A program made the translations under genes and the position numbers. A stretch of DNA of 64,000 nucleotides, from assembly GCF_015832195.1 (NCBI RefSeq), contig NC_052017.1, positions 78,431,801 through 78,495,800 on the forward strand, read 5' to 3'. Below are positions 24,711 to 37,201 of this stretch, piece by piece. The stretch's first letter is position 1, and each line of letters begins with the position of its first letter. The notes beneath the pieces are model-generated. The model did not search any database, was not told the origin of the DNA, and was given only the letters and a program-made list of their open reading frames with translations. The DNA is from Motacilla alba alba (taxonomy: Eukaryota; Chordata; Aves; Passeriformes; Motacillidae).

Positions 24711-24957
24711 CATAGAATCAGAGAATATCCTGAGTTGGAAGTGAGTCGCAAGGATCATCCTAGGATCCTGCACAGGACCACCCCAAGAATCCCACATGTG
24801 CCTGAGAACCTTGTCCAAGCACTTCTTCAACTCCAGCGAGCTGTGGGTTATGAACACTTCCCTGGGGAGCCTATTCCAGTGAAGAGAGAAGAACCTTTTC
24901 CTAATGCCCAGCCTAAACCTCCCTTGCACAGCTTCATGTCCTTCCCTCGGGTCCTAT
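24711..24957 (-). mobile_element. CR1 LINE fragment, 3' end, minus orientation
   Basis: Read on the plus strand the block opens CATAGAATCAGAGAATATCC, the reverse complement of a CR1 3' terminus. It continues through a section with 'ctgagttggaag' and 'aaggatcatc', then 'cttgtccaagcacttcttcaa' and 'cctaatgcccagcctaaacc', all characteristic of inverted CR1 tails. The element is 5'-truncated, about 250 bp, and non-coding. CR1 is the dominant LINE of birds and is normally found as such short truncated copies. Confidence 0.85.
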
Positions 24958-27859
24958 GGGAATTCTGACATGTTCTGTTAGTTTATCAGTCAGATGATGA
25001 GGAAGTCATCTGCAAGATTTTCAAGGTTTGTATTTTTCTGAAGTTGTATAGCTTGATGAAAAAGCTTTTGTGCAACTATGCCTGGCCCTAATTTCTCTTA
25101 GAAGAGGTTTGTTTGACTGAAAAGATTTTTTTTTAATGTTTTTCTTTCAAACAGAAGGCACAGGAAAGAGTTCCAAATTAGCATCCCACTGGCAGAAGTG
25201 GTTGCAACATTAATTTCTTTCTAACTGGCACCGTCCACTTCGCAAAAAGCATGAGTGGAACAAATGCTCCTGTTCCCTAGTAAGCAGTGAGTTGACCTAG
25301 GGGTAGGAATAGGATATTGTATATCTGCCCAGAAAAAAACCAAAAAAACCTGCGTAAGAATATGAGAAAATTGGTTAAGTGCATGGAAAGTGTTAATATA
25401 ATGAGTAAAGAAAATAATAAGAATCCATCATTCCAGCTTTCAGTGACTAGAGAGCAAGAAGTGCTTGTGATTACTTGTTTTCCAAGTTTGAAAAAAGACA
25501 GCAATATGCTGTCAACTCTGGAAAAAGCTTTAGAAGGCTTTTCATCAGTTGTTGAACACTCTGACTTTCCGTTTCCAGTTAGTTGCTCTTCCAGCACACT
25601 GTACAAATTCTACGTGGGCACTAAAAAGGCAAGGTTAATTTGAACACTTTTGAAGGATGTATGACTGAAATGTCACCCTTCCTTTGTCCCCTCCATCTGC
25701 TGAATTGCAAGAGATGCTGGATTTGCTTTTTGCTTGGGACATGGATGCCCTGAGCCATGTCCCCCAGTACAGGAGCCTTTAATCACTGTGAAAGTAATTG
25801 AGAGGAAGTTGTAATCAGCAATGGAGGTAGCCCTTACAGAAAATCCTTCAAGAGTCAAAAATGCTCATATCCTTTGCACGATTCATAAGATTATAGTAAT
25901 ACATAGGGTTCACGCTAATGTTCAGGATGCAATATTTATTGAAGAGTAAGTTAAAAGAAAGAGGCAAATATAGGAAAATGACATAATGACAAAGTTACTT
26001 AACATTCTAATAAAACAAAGACTTAATTCACAGTTATGCACCTTAAGTATCAAATACCAGATTGAATATTTTGACATTGGGAAATTAAGTTTCTGGATGT
26101 GGTTCTTCCTGGTCATTTTAGGCTTCAAACAAAAACAAACCAGGTATGAATTGTCTGTATGGAGAATGTCCCACATTGGAAATTTGTGTGAATTTCAAAG
26201 CCTGTCATTAGGGAATAGCCATATTCTCCTCAACTCCTGCATTGCTTACGTGTTTTTGTCAGCCTGCAAGTGTTTTGGCACCAACTGCAATGGCAAATGC
26301 AGAAATGGAAAAAATATTCATGGTGTAAAACATACTTCAGCAGTAAATGTGACCTGTGAAATATCAATAGTGTTAAGGCACAGATTCAGGTTAGATCTTT
26401 AGATTGTATACTAAGAGTTTTAAATATTAATGATGTTCAAGTTCTGTGCTTAATTTCTCTATTTTATATATGTATATAAAGCATTTAATTTTATGTCAGC
26501 ATGTTGCTAAAAAATATTTATACCCCAATAAAATAAATGCCCAAAGAGAAGCGTTGTTTCATTTGAATGCCCTTTATTTTTACTTGTGTTGCGTCTCAAC
26601 TGTGGTTGAATGCTCACTCCAAAATCAGAATGCCAAACACAAAAACTTATTTCCTGTCAAAGAGGTGTCTTGTGAGGGAAGAAGCTTGCCCAGAGCCTAG
26701 CCTTGTGAATCCAGGCTGAGAAGTGTCACATGCCACTTAATGTTTCATCCCTAAAGGAATTTGCAGACTTGATATTTCTTGAGTTCTTTTCCTGTAGTAT
26801 TTGCTGCCCACTTGATCAAGAAAACAAAGAATGAAAATTCCCCCATTTCTGTAAGACGTTAATGAAAGCAGGACAAGCTTGATTTAAAAATCACTAATGT
26901 TTACAAGGTTTTGAGAAGTAAACTAGAAACTCACTAGTTTGGACAAACTAGGAGACAGGAGATGGTATTGACCTGGGGCTGTCAATCGGAGTTGTCTTCT
27001 TGCTTAGAAAAAGAGTCATGGAAAAAGAGACTTCAATTATGAAAAAACAATCAAAAATGCACAACTACAAAACCCAGCCAACAACTAGGTTTTTACAATG
27101 GAGTTCTCTTCTTGTAGCTGTTTTACAAGCTTCACTATTCATTTAGTAAACAAAACCACAGAACATAGTGTGGGGACAAGGCTTTCACATGGAAAACACT
27201 TTTAAGGAAAATGCACATGGACTTCAGCCCAGCCAGCCTCTAAAACTGTTTCTTGCAAACCCTGATTTTTCTGCAGCAGGGTTTTGGGGGACTGGAATCT
27301 ATAAAACAAGTTATAAACACAGTAAGTAATAGAGAAGGCCATATCAGGTGCTACTGTGCTTTTAAGATGATAAGGCTTCTTTCAAGTTTGCAGCAGTTAA
27401 GGGAAGCAATCAAGAGTTATAAATGTGCACCACCTTGGAGTTGCTATCTGGTTTCTGATCTAAATGGTGTTTGCATTATAGCAACATTTGTCAATTTCAA
27501 ATTGTTCTCAGAGCACATGATGTATCTCCTCTATCTGTAGACAGGTATTGAGGCATTTTCCAACCGTTATCATTATTATTGCCCTCTTTTCCACAGAAGC
27601 ATCCAAGTCTTTTTAAAAAGTTGTCTTGAACAGTATTAAGCTTATGTGTACTACTTCCTTATCCTATAAAATGAAGTTCTCATTTAATTGTATGAGTTCT
27701 GGCAGCTTTTGGAACTGTGTTTATTCATAATCTTTTCTATTTTTCTGCAAAACTTTTTTTTTTTTTTGCAGACGATGTACCTTTCGCCTATGTAAAGTAT
27801 TATAAAGTATTTTCTCCATACTTTCACTGGTACAACCTGACACATACAAGTTTGAGAAG
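24958..27859. other. AT-rich stretch without recognised genes
   Basis: No CpG enrichment, no convincing exon and no repeat that I recognise. Several 60-140 codon open frames exist (for example 25,986-26,402), but their composition is not protein-like and they overlap open frames on the other strand. Confidence 0.5.
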
Positions 27860-28635
27860 TGAGCCCATGGTAATCTCATGAGTTTTAGCAAGACCAAGTA
27901 CAAGGTGCTGCTGGTCAGTATCAACACAGGCTGGGGGACGAACAGATCCAGAGCATCCCTGCCCAGAAGGACTTGGGGGTGCTGGAATGGCTGGACATGA
28001 CCCAGCCATGTGCACTCACAGCCCAGAAATCCAGCTGTGTCCTGGGCTGCATCCAAAGCAGCGTGGGCAGCAGGGTGAGGGAGGGGATTCTGCCCTGCTG
28101 GTCTGCTCTGCTGAGACCCCACCTGCAGTGCTGCATCCTGATCTGGGGTCTCAGCATAGGAAGGGCATGGCCTGTTGGAGTGAGTCCAGAGGATGAACAC
28201 AAAGATTATTAGAGGGATGGAGCACCTCTCCTATGAGATAAGGCTGAGTGACTTGTGTTTGTTCAGCCTGGAAAAGAAAAGGCTTCACATAACCTAAATG
28301 GGGCCTTCCAATACCTGAAAGAAGCCCACAAGAAAGATGGAGAGAGACTTTTTACAGGAGCACAGAGTGACAGGACGAAGGAGAATAGTTTCAAATGTCA
28401 ACAAGAATAGATTTAGATTAGATATGAGGAAGGAATTCTTCACTGTAAGGATGGTGAGACACTGGAACAGGCTGCCAGGGAAGTTATTGGTACCCCATCC
28501 CTAGAAAGTGTTTAGGATCAGCTTGGTGGAGCTCTGAGCAGCATGGTCCAATGGAATGTGTCCCTGCCCATGGGAGGGCATTGGAACTTTAAGGTCCCTT
28601 TCAACCCAAACCATTCTATGATTCTGTGATTCTTA
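27860..28635 (+). mobile_element. CR1 LINE fragment, about 0.8 kb, plus orientation
   Basis: This is a long, clearly recognisable CR1 copy. It begins in the C-terminal part of the former reverse-transcriptase ORF ('agcaagaccaagtacaaggt', 'aaggacttgggggtgctgg', 'gcagcccagaaatcc' style strings). It continues through 'cacctctcctatgagataagg', 'ttcagcctggaaaag' and 'ttagattagatatgaggaag', and ends CCATTCTATGATTCTGTGATTCTT at 28,610-28,633. The old reading frame carries multiple stops and frameshifts, so nothing functional is encoded. It is 5'-truncated, as nearly all genomic CR1 copies are. Open frames on both strands here are remnants or shadows of it. Confidence 0.93.
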
Positions 28636-29765
28636 CATTTCCTTATAATCTTAAAGCAGTACTGCCAGTCCTCCCCAGGACAACATTTCACAAACACTCT
28701 GAGCACCTGTAAGGAGAAGTTTAGTACATCAAAGTCAATAAAATGTAAAGGGACAGTATTTGATGGTAACTATGAATAAAGTTTTACTACTTATGTGGTC
28801 ATGACTGTCAAATCTTAAGCAAAGAATTGAGCAGGTTTTTAATAGCCTACAGACCAAGATGTGTGTTTTTGCATATCGCTTACCAAAAATACTAACCATC
28901 CTGGTTTTATTTATAGCCAAACTGTTTTTTAAAATTCTCACCATTTCAATGATGTGCTATCTCTATAAAAATCCAGCTCCCAGTTCTGCTATGTGGCATG
29001 TACTGACTTGTCAATGTCAAGGACACTTACATGAAGAAATTATACCAGATGCCTGATGTTCTATAGACTATTGGTGGTCTATACACCATCTGTTCACTAC
29101 CTTCACCCTAAGGAAGTGTTGGTTTTAATGTTTATGCTTAGGCACACATAATTCCACATTATTGTGCAATTGATGGTGGCTGAACCACTCAAATGAATCT
29201 CAGAAAGGTCATCCCATTGCCTCGTCTACCCAGGTTTTCAGAAATGCTTGTTCTCTCTACCAGGAAGTATGCAAACATGTAAATGCACACACACATGCGC
29301 ACCCTAATTTCAGATTTTCTATCGCTATCATTAACATTGTCAATCGTACTGGACTTTCAAAGAGTGCTTTCCTTTTTGTCCCAAATTTTCCAGGCAGAAA
29401 TGAGTGCAGTGCTTCAGAGGCTTTCTGTAAGAATTGAACTTAGTGTGCCTGACTGAAAGCAAGGCGCACATGCATTACAAGATCTCAGCCTAGAAGGAAC
29501 AAATCCAGAAATCCTAGCAGTAGCACAATGCATGCTAAAGCCTCTATGGGTGATTCATTCCTCTTGTTTTCAGTCATTTCAAGCATTTTAGGAAAAAACT
29601 CAAGAGAAAAATTCAGCATTTTCTTTTTATTGCTGAATTTCACCTTCTACCATCTCACATGTCAATCCAGTTTGTAGTATTTGTCAGTTTAAGTTAAGTT
29701 GGGCTCCAACAATCTAGATCAACTGAAAAAATGAAGACTTAGCATGACTAGTTTCAAAGCAAAAG

Positions 29766-29788
29766 CTGTGACAAAGTTTTTGTCACAG
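29766..29788. repeat. perfect hairpin, 10-bp arms, 3-nt loop
   Basis: CTGTGACAAA (29,766-29,775) and TTTGTCACAG (29,779-29,788) are exact reverse complements around the loop GTT. The arms contain GTCAC/GTGAC half-sites. There is no downstream U-run arrangement of known meaning in this genome type. Function unknown. Confidence 0.75.
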
Positions 29789-32700
29789 AAAATGTAAAGA
29801 GCTTAATGTTGTATATATTCCCTTCCTAGCCTTCCAGATTCTTGCTTTCCTAGTTTTAGCTCTTTAAGCTAGGCACCTGAATGGTACAACCTACTCAGTG
29901 GCTTGTGCCATGTCACATCATTCCCATTGTTCTGAATGTACCATACTGCCAAAGCCCTCTGCGTACAAACCACATTAAGCCCCAAAAGAAAGCTTCTATA
30001 TCAGTCGTAGCACCCTCTGGGGACCTGCCCGTTTCTTGCTCCTGTTCAGGGGATGCAATTGAATAAAAGGTTATTCCCCTTGCCAACAGCGAGGTGGGCC
30101 CCTATCATGCTTATATTTCAACAATTATGCTATCAACAATATGTGTGTGTGATTACTACTGGAGAGTATTCAAGCTTGAGGACATTTTATGCATCGAAGG
30201 CATTAGTGGTACCTCATTTGATCATGATATACAGACAGCTTGTGCCAGAGTAGTCTCTGCCCTTCATGCCAAAAAAGCAATAGCATGTGCGCAAGAAAGA
30301 AAATATGTACAGAAAAAAATGTACCATATGTATCTTTACACAAAGACCACTGTCTTGTATCATCACGACGGAAACTCAGAAAAGTATCAATTAAGCTAAG
30401 CTATTACACCAGTGATTGCCAACAGATCAGCAGACAGCCTTACATTATGTTGCTTATTTTTACCAAGCCTTTGATTTATGAGAAAACTCTTCCCTCAGTA
30501 TCAAATCAGTGTTAAGTCCAGTTGACAATTACCCTTCTGCCTTAACAGTAATCATCTGTTAATTGTACTGGCTTGCCTACAATTATTTGTCAAAATAGTG
30601 TTCAAGAATTGACATTAGGCAACACAAAGAGCCATATGTAAATTAGAATATTTTATTTTATGAGCCTAAACAAAGTGAAAAGTCAATCAAAAGTGAAGCT
30701 TAAAACTAATAGCACCCTGTTTGAAGACTTATCTCCTAGAAGAGGGCATTTAAATCAGTTCCACTGCTTGTGTACTTTTATGCATATAACTTCATCCGTA
30801 TGCTGGTTTAGAGTTGCCCAGTTTGGAAAGCATCTTGGATGCCTATGTCTGTATCACTTCTGTCAATCAATATCTTGTAACAGGGACTGAAGAAATTTGA
30901 GTAATAATTATGCAACAAACAAACCAGAAATGCGTAGTTTCTTTTCAATACATAGAACTGAATTTTAGTTTGAGTCATTTAAAAATGACAATTAAGAAAA
31001 TACTTACAATACTTTTGCATCCAGTGCTAGGGAGCTAGCTTTATAGCAATCCATGCAATTCCTAAGTTTGTTGTTTTTATATGACTTAAGTCTTCATAGG
31101 CTGATGATTCCCCAAGAATATGTTCAATCCTTGCTGACTTCTTGCTTTGAAAACTTTTTTAACCAAGTGTTATTTACAGTTGAACCTTGAGTTTTCCAGG
31201 TTCATGTGAGAGCTCACTAAAGAGACACTTCCAGAAGATACTGAATTTTAAGCCAGGGTACTAGCAAAGGCTGTTCTGCTGCAGTGGATCTAAACTGCAT
31301 GAGTTCCCAAATGGTTCCCCTGGATTTTTTTTCACTCGGAGAGGAGAAATTTGCTCAGAAAAAGGCTTTCCAAATTCCCAAGGTGACTTCTTGAAACCCA
31401 TGGCATGGTTCCCCCATCACCACCTCCTGCTGCAAGAGGTGATCTCGGTTATCAAAGCCACAAACATGGTATACACATTTATAATGATTTCTCCTATACC
31501 TTGGTTTTATCAAGGCATTGTCTCCAGTTTGGTCTTTTTTATCATATCCTTCCTGCAGATATCTCACTACTGCCTGTGGTCTCTAGACATAATATGTGAT
31601 TTATTCTGATCAGTGAGTCAGAGGTTCTGCTTTCTAGGGAGGTCAGATTCTAGGTGAGCATTTATCACTCCTTAGTACCAATTGTCCAACATTGTCATCC
31701 TAGTTGATTATGCTATTAGCTAGACAGTAGTAGCGGGTGTTATTCCTCACATTTCTCAGTCTTAGAATGAATTTTGTGATGGTGCACAATCATGAATTGC
31801 CTGCCTTGCTTTCTTCCAGGAGTTGCTGCGATGGGAAAGAACTGAACAATGTGGAACAAAGTTTCCTAGTGTTTCCTTTGCTCATAATCAGGAAGTTAAA
31901 TTCCTTGCCACGCCTGGGAAGCCACTTGGCTTTCAGCGGCAAAAGAGCAGCAGCTGCAGCATTGCTCTATGGATATGGGGCAGTAAATAAACTGGTTTTA
32001 TTTTTTTCTATACTCTCCAATTTTTCAATTGCAAGACAAGTCCTCTTTTATTTCCCTTCATCCAACTTATTCCCATCATACTGGTAAGCTAATTAAGCAA
32101 AAAGCAACTGTTGCCTGCATTTCACTCTGTGTGCTTGCTTTTTCCTCTTTTCTATTTAGCAGCTGATTTCACAGGCAGTCCATTTTCTATATTTAATTGA
32201 ATAGACTACTTGGAGTGGAAGCTTTGGGCATAACAGTGGTTAAGTTTTTGATATTGACCCTGAAAGGTATCCTGCACATACTGTTATTGGCATGTCAACC
32301 CCAGCTGGAGCCAGCTGCTTCCTCAGATGTTCAGCCATTGGGAAACCATTCAGGACTCACAGAGTCACTTGGTGTTCCACATTCCCTCCAGGGTCTCAGC
32401 TGCTGTTTCTAAAGACAGAAATGTAGAAGGACTTCAGCTTCCAAACCTTTCTGATTTGTAGCCCCTTTGCCAATACTTGTACACAAGACTGAACACATCA
32501 TCTGTGCACGCTTTCATTCTGGAATAAAGGGCTGTTCAGTTGTACATGAAGCAAATTTACAGATCACATGCTCGGCATGGCTTATGTTGTATCCCTATCT
32601 CTCAATCCTCACAGAGGAGAAGCAGATAATGCGGGATAGGAGCTGTATTCAGTTGGCAGGACTCCCAGGAAATGCCTACAAACTTCTGGATCTTAGCGTA

Positions 32701-35700
32701 ACTGTAGGACACAAGCTATTTTTGCATTTTACTAAAATGATTCTGCCCCTTTTGTTCCAATTAATAACCCAAAAATAATACTTTTCCAAGTAAAAAAACT
32801 ACACCCCGTCATTCCAGCTGTCATTGGTATTAGTGTACAGACTTGAAGTTTCACCAATGGTCTCATTCATGTGAATCAGAGGTGGGCAATGACTTTGACA
32901 GTGAATCTCTAGCAATAGCGCAGTCAGATAAGAAGCATGTGGGATGCCATGGAAACCCAATTTAGATAATTTGCCAAACAAATGTTTAAAGTTTTTATTT
33001 AAGTGCTTAAATTTAAATTATCAATACTTCTTAGTGGAAGATTTCATATTAGGTCTCAGGAAATGCTGACTTGAAATTTTGCTTTTCTAATGGTATGCCT
33101 AGTTTTCTTTCCTATTTACTGCTTTCACCTAACAGAAGTATTTCTTGCATGACACCCACCAATTCTATTGTCTCAGGTGTTCTCCTGTGCTTAAACTATT
33201 GTCCAATAGATTTGGAAATTTTCACCACTTTTAAGAAGGTTTTGGTTTGTAATGGCTGCAAGGGTTTTACAGAAGGGACTTCCATGGGAACTACAGCAGG
33301 TACCACCACTCGTGTGATGCCCTGTCTTTGCAGCATACAGTGAAGATTAGGTCCAAATTTTGTTCTCTAGCCAAATATGGAATTTTAATATCTTCATCAC
33401 AATATGGAGATTGCATTATAAACAAACACTTCATTACAAAAGCATCTTTCTGTTGCCTAGGTCTATTTCAGCTACATGTTGCTTCCAGCTCTCTCTGCTC
33501 ATTTGAAACATTCTTCATAAACTCTGGTGGCTGTACTAAGCCATGAATGAATACCACTGATATCCCAACCTGCCCTTACATTTTGTTAGGAAAAAACACT
33601 CTTTTTGAACTTGCTGAAATACGCACTGCTTTTAGTCACTTTTCTTGTATTCCATTCGTGTCTGTTGTTGGAATTTGATTACTTTGAATTATTGTCTATT
33701 TCTACCGCTGTTTGCCAGGACTAACATCTAGCTTTTGTAATAATTAAATATTAGGCCTAACAGCAATGTGGTATAAAAACTATTATTATGTTACAAGAGA
33801 GAAGCCAATCCAGTCAGCCATCTTATAGGTGGAATTAATTTTATTAAGGTTTTAGTTCACAGAGAACTAATAATTTCTGAGTAAACTGCCCTTTCTATTA
33901 GGGTGAATATCAAAAGATAGTGCACAGGTCCGACAAATCTATCATACCATAAAAATAAATTCTTTCTTATGAATGAAGATAATGTTAGGCTGTAAGAATC
34001 TAGGATTGCAAGACCTTTACAGGAAGATCTTCTGTGATAGTACTTTGATGAGCAAGTATAACTTGGGGACTAACTAGAACTCAGATGAACTTTTATGATA
34101 AAATCACAGTGCAATGTACTTTAGATACATTACTCATTAATTCTTTATTTTTAAGTCAATGGCTTAATTTTTGTCGTATTTCATAGCATGCAAGGAAGTA
34201 AGCATGTGGCTTTATCCTTTTGAGGTGAAAAAAATGTATCTCAAATCGTTTCACTCTCTACTAACATCTACTACATGGATTATAATTTCTCTCATCTGTC
34301 AATTTCTGTGCTTCACCATGCATTTTTCACTGTGATATCTTGTGCTGTATTTCATAAAAGTTACTGCTTTTAGAGAGCTATTCTGTTTTTGAAGTTATAT
34401 GTTACATTTAAAGATGGAAATACTTATAGTGATACTTCAAGATATCTGCTGAGCTTTTATATGGGCTTCCCCTAATTATGATATCAAGACTAGCAATGAA
34501 GCATTCACAATAATTTCCTATCTCTGTTAATGAAGATTTGTATACAGGGGGTTTTTAAAAAGCTCATTCCTTAGTTTTTTTTGTAAAGTAAGAGCAATCA
34601 AGCCTTTGTTCCTTTTATATCAGTTTTTTGGTACTAGCTTTGAGCCATCAGTTCTCTCCAACTGCGATTGCTTTGGCAGGACTGAAATCTAGTTTTCTCT
34701 CTTTGCATATATGATTAAATGAATTGACTCCTTCATCATCCATCCATGAGGCATATCTGTTCATTGTAACACATTTAGAATTGTTATTTTTTTTGCATTG
34801 ATTCATCAGCAGGTTTTTTTGTTTCTAAATGATGTTCAGAAAATAGTTATATCCTAAATATTAATATTTTCATGTATCTAAGAATATTAATATTTCAGTG
34901 CATTGGAGACAAATATTTTTACTTATCATAAGCTTTTTACATTATATTAGACCACATAATAAAGTATCTTGTGATAAAAATGAATATTACAAACATCCCA
35001 AAGAAGGAAATTTTGCTTTTATTAATACTGAGGCTTTGTGAACAAGGCCAGCCAGAGCACTATGAATAGACAAAACAAAACTGCTCACGAAGGTGTTGCC
35101 AGTGGATGACTTTGGTGGCAGCTAAAACTAGGCACCATCAGCAAAGATGCAGGACTGCCTCAGAAAGCTGTTGGAAGGCTTTTCATAACACACTTATTGA
35201 GACAATTTATGAAGTGGATGGGAAAACAAGTAGGGAGAAAGGGTAGTTTGCAGTGCTGGGATGAATATGCAATTAACTGATATCCATGTTTTCTATAGAA
35301 TGAGCAGTTATAAGTGACAAAATTGTCTGTGCTTTGTCCATGACTGATGACCTTCATGTCAAATTGTGAGCAGTGTATTTACAATTGAAGGTTTGTTTTC
35401 TGTATGTCAAACACAAGACATGTGCCTTAAAAAGAAAATGCTGATCTGAAGTGTTGTCCCATCCTGTTTCGGAGCGCAGGAGAGGTCAAATGCTGCACAG
35501 AACAAAATAATAGTTTTACCTTTATTGGAAGTTTCAATCTGGCCTCATACTGCTACCATGTACCCTAAACCACAAATATTGCTATCCTTTAACATATCTA
35601 TACATTAGGACTATTGTGTCTGCATGTGATAAAAGTTAATTGAAAAACTAAGTAGGAAAAGGTGGTATCTTTGATCAGATGAGCTGGTACAACTGGAAAA

Positions 35701-36394
35701 GCCAGGCAAGGTTTCAGACACACACATTCCTCAAAGCAGATGAAGTTGTTTTTTGCTAGCAACAGTAGTTGGCTTAAAAAGACTTTCTTCTCATTAGACC
35801 TTGACTTTCTCCTACACATTTAGAAAATCATGGCTACAAAATATTATGTAGGCCATAAGTTCTTTCTTGTGATTGATTTGAACATACTGCTTCTAATTAA
35901 ATAGGCTATTTTTTCCCCTTTTGCCTCAGAGAAAATTGTAGAGGTATGAGTCGTTCTTACTGTCCCCATGCCATTTACCAAAATAAAATTTGACCATAGT
36001 TGCAGTTTTCATTCTCTGTATATTAAATGGTCCTAAATTTTTACATGCATTCCTATATGTACAGTATTAAACTGTGATTTGTGGTCAATCTAAAAAGTTC
36101 ATGTAACAGAAGTACACTTATTGCCAATTTATAATATCAGTTGCACAAAAATGGGGATTTATTACATGCAGCTTGGTGAAGAACTAAGTTTTAAATTTTC
36201 ATATGTTCAGTTTTTGATGAATTTTTTTTTAGTTCTGATATGGTAATATCAATAAAGTAAGAAACCATATACATAAATAAAACAATAAAAATAACTAATT
36301 TAATTCGAAGTATGAACACAAATCTGTACTTATATAAACATAAAAAGTTTCAAAAAAGATTGAATAAGTATGCATAAGCAGTAATACAGATTTA

Positions 36395-36470
36395 GTTCCT
36401 TAGGAGTGTGTCCTAAATTGGATGACCTCTGAAGGTACCTTCCAGGCCTCTGTAATCTTACAGAATGAAA
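36395..36470 (+). mobile_element. possible degraded CR1 3' tail
   Basis: The string 'ttggatgacctctgaaggtaccttccaggcctctgtaatctt' in several pieces resembles the CR1 3' end pattern (gatgacct...aggtcccttccaac...ctgtgattct) but with many changes. Small, old and uncertain. Confidence 0.4.
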
Positions 36471-37180
36471 TGCATCATTAAAATGTTTAGACCTCCCTGC
36501 ACATGCATTAGTCTGAGTAGCTTATGAATATTTACAATTCACTTCACTTTCATTCCAAATTGCAAAGAAGTTGAGAACATAGCAGTGGTCTTAGTAGCCT
36601 TTCCTCCTTCAAATCAAACATGAGTGCAACAGAAGTAGAACAATAACTGCTCTTGCTCTTTCTCTTCTCTTCCTCCTTTTATCTTTTCTAATTGCCCTTT
36701 ACTCTGTGATGTGCTTCTTCTCACTTTTAAAGGAATTTATCTGAGAAATTTTTTTTTGCATGGAAAACAATACTGCATGTGCTAACATGTCCATTTATAC
36801 AGTATTTTTTATATCAGCATGATTCCTTCCATAGAAAATTTTCTTTGCTTTATACTACATTGCTTTGTAAGGAGTTTTAGCTATAGTAAAAGGACTTCTT
36901 TTAATCTAGAACAATCATGGCTATGGAAAGATTAATGACATTTTAATGGCTGTATATTGATTTAACAATATCACTATAAAATATACAGTGATATAACTAT
37001 TCCTATAGAAACAGTCAAATACTTCAACAGAGACAGAACCTTTCTCTGTTATAGAATTTTTTGGATCAGCTAGCTCTAGAAAGCTAGTCATACCTTAGAA
37101 CCACTATATGACTGAATGTATTTTCATTAATGTTAAATAAATAAATATTTCAGTAGACATTTGTGAGTGTATTTGTCTCC

Positions 37181-37201
37181 AACAACAACAACAACAACAA
37201 A
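37181..37201. repeat. (AAC)7 microsatellite
   Basis: Seven AAC units in a row in AT-rich DNA. A simple repeat with no coding context. Confidence 0.9.

Noticed and set aside
27721..28212. Several 60-159 codon frames on both strands
   Set aside because: All overlap the CR1 LINE copy at 27,860-28,635 and are shadows or remnants of it.
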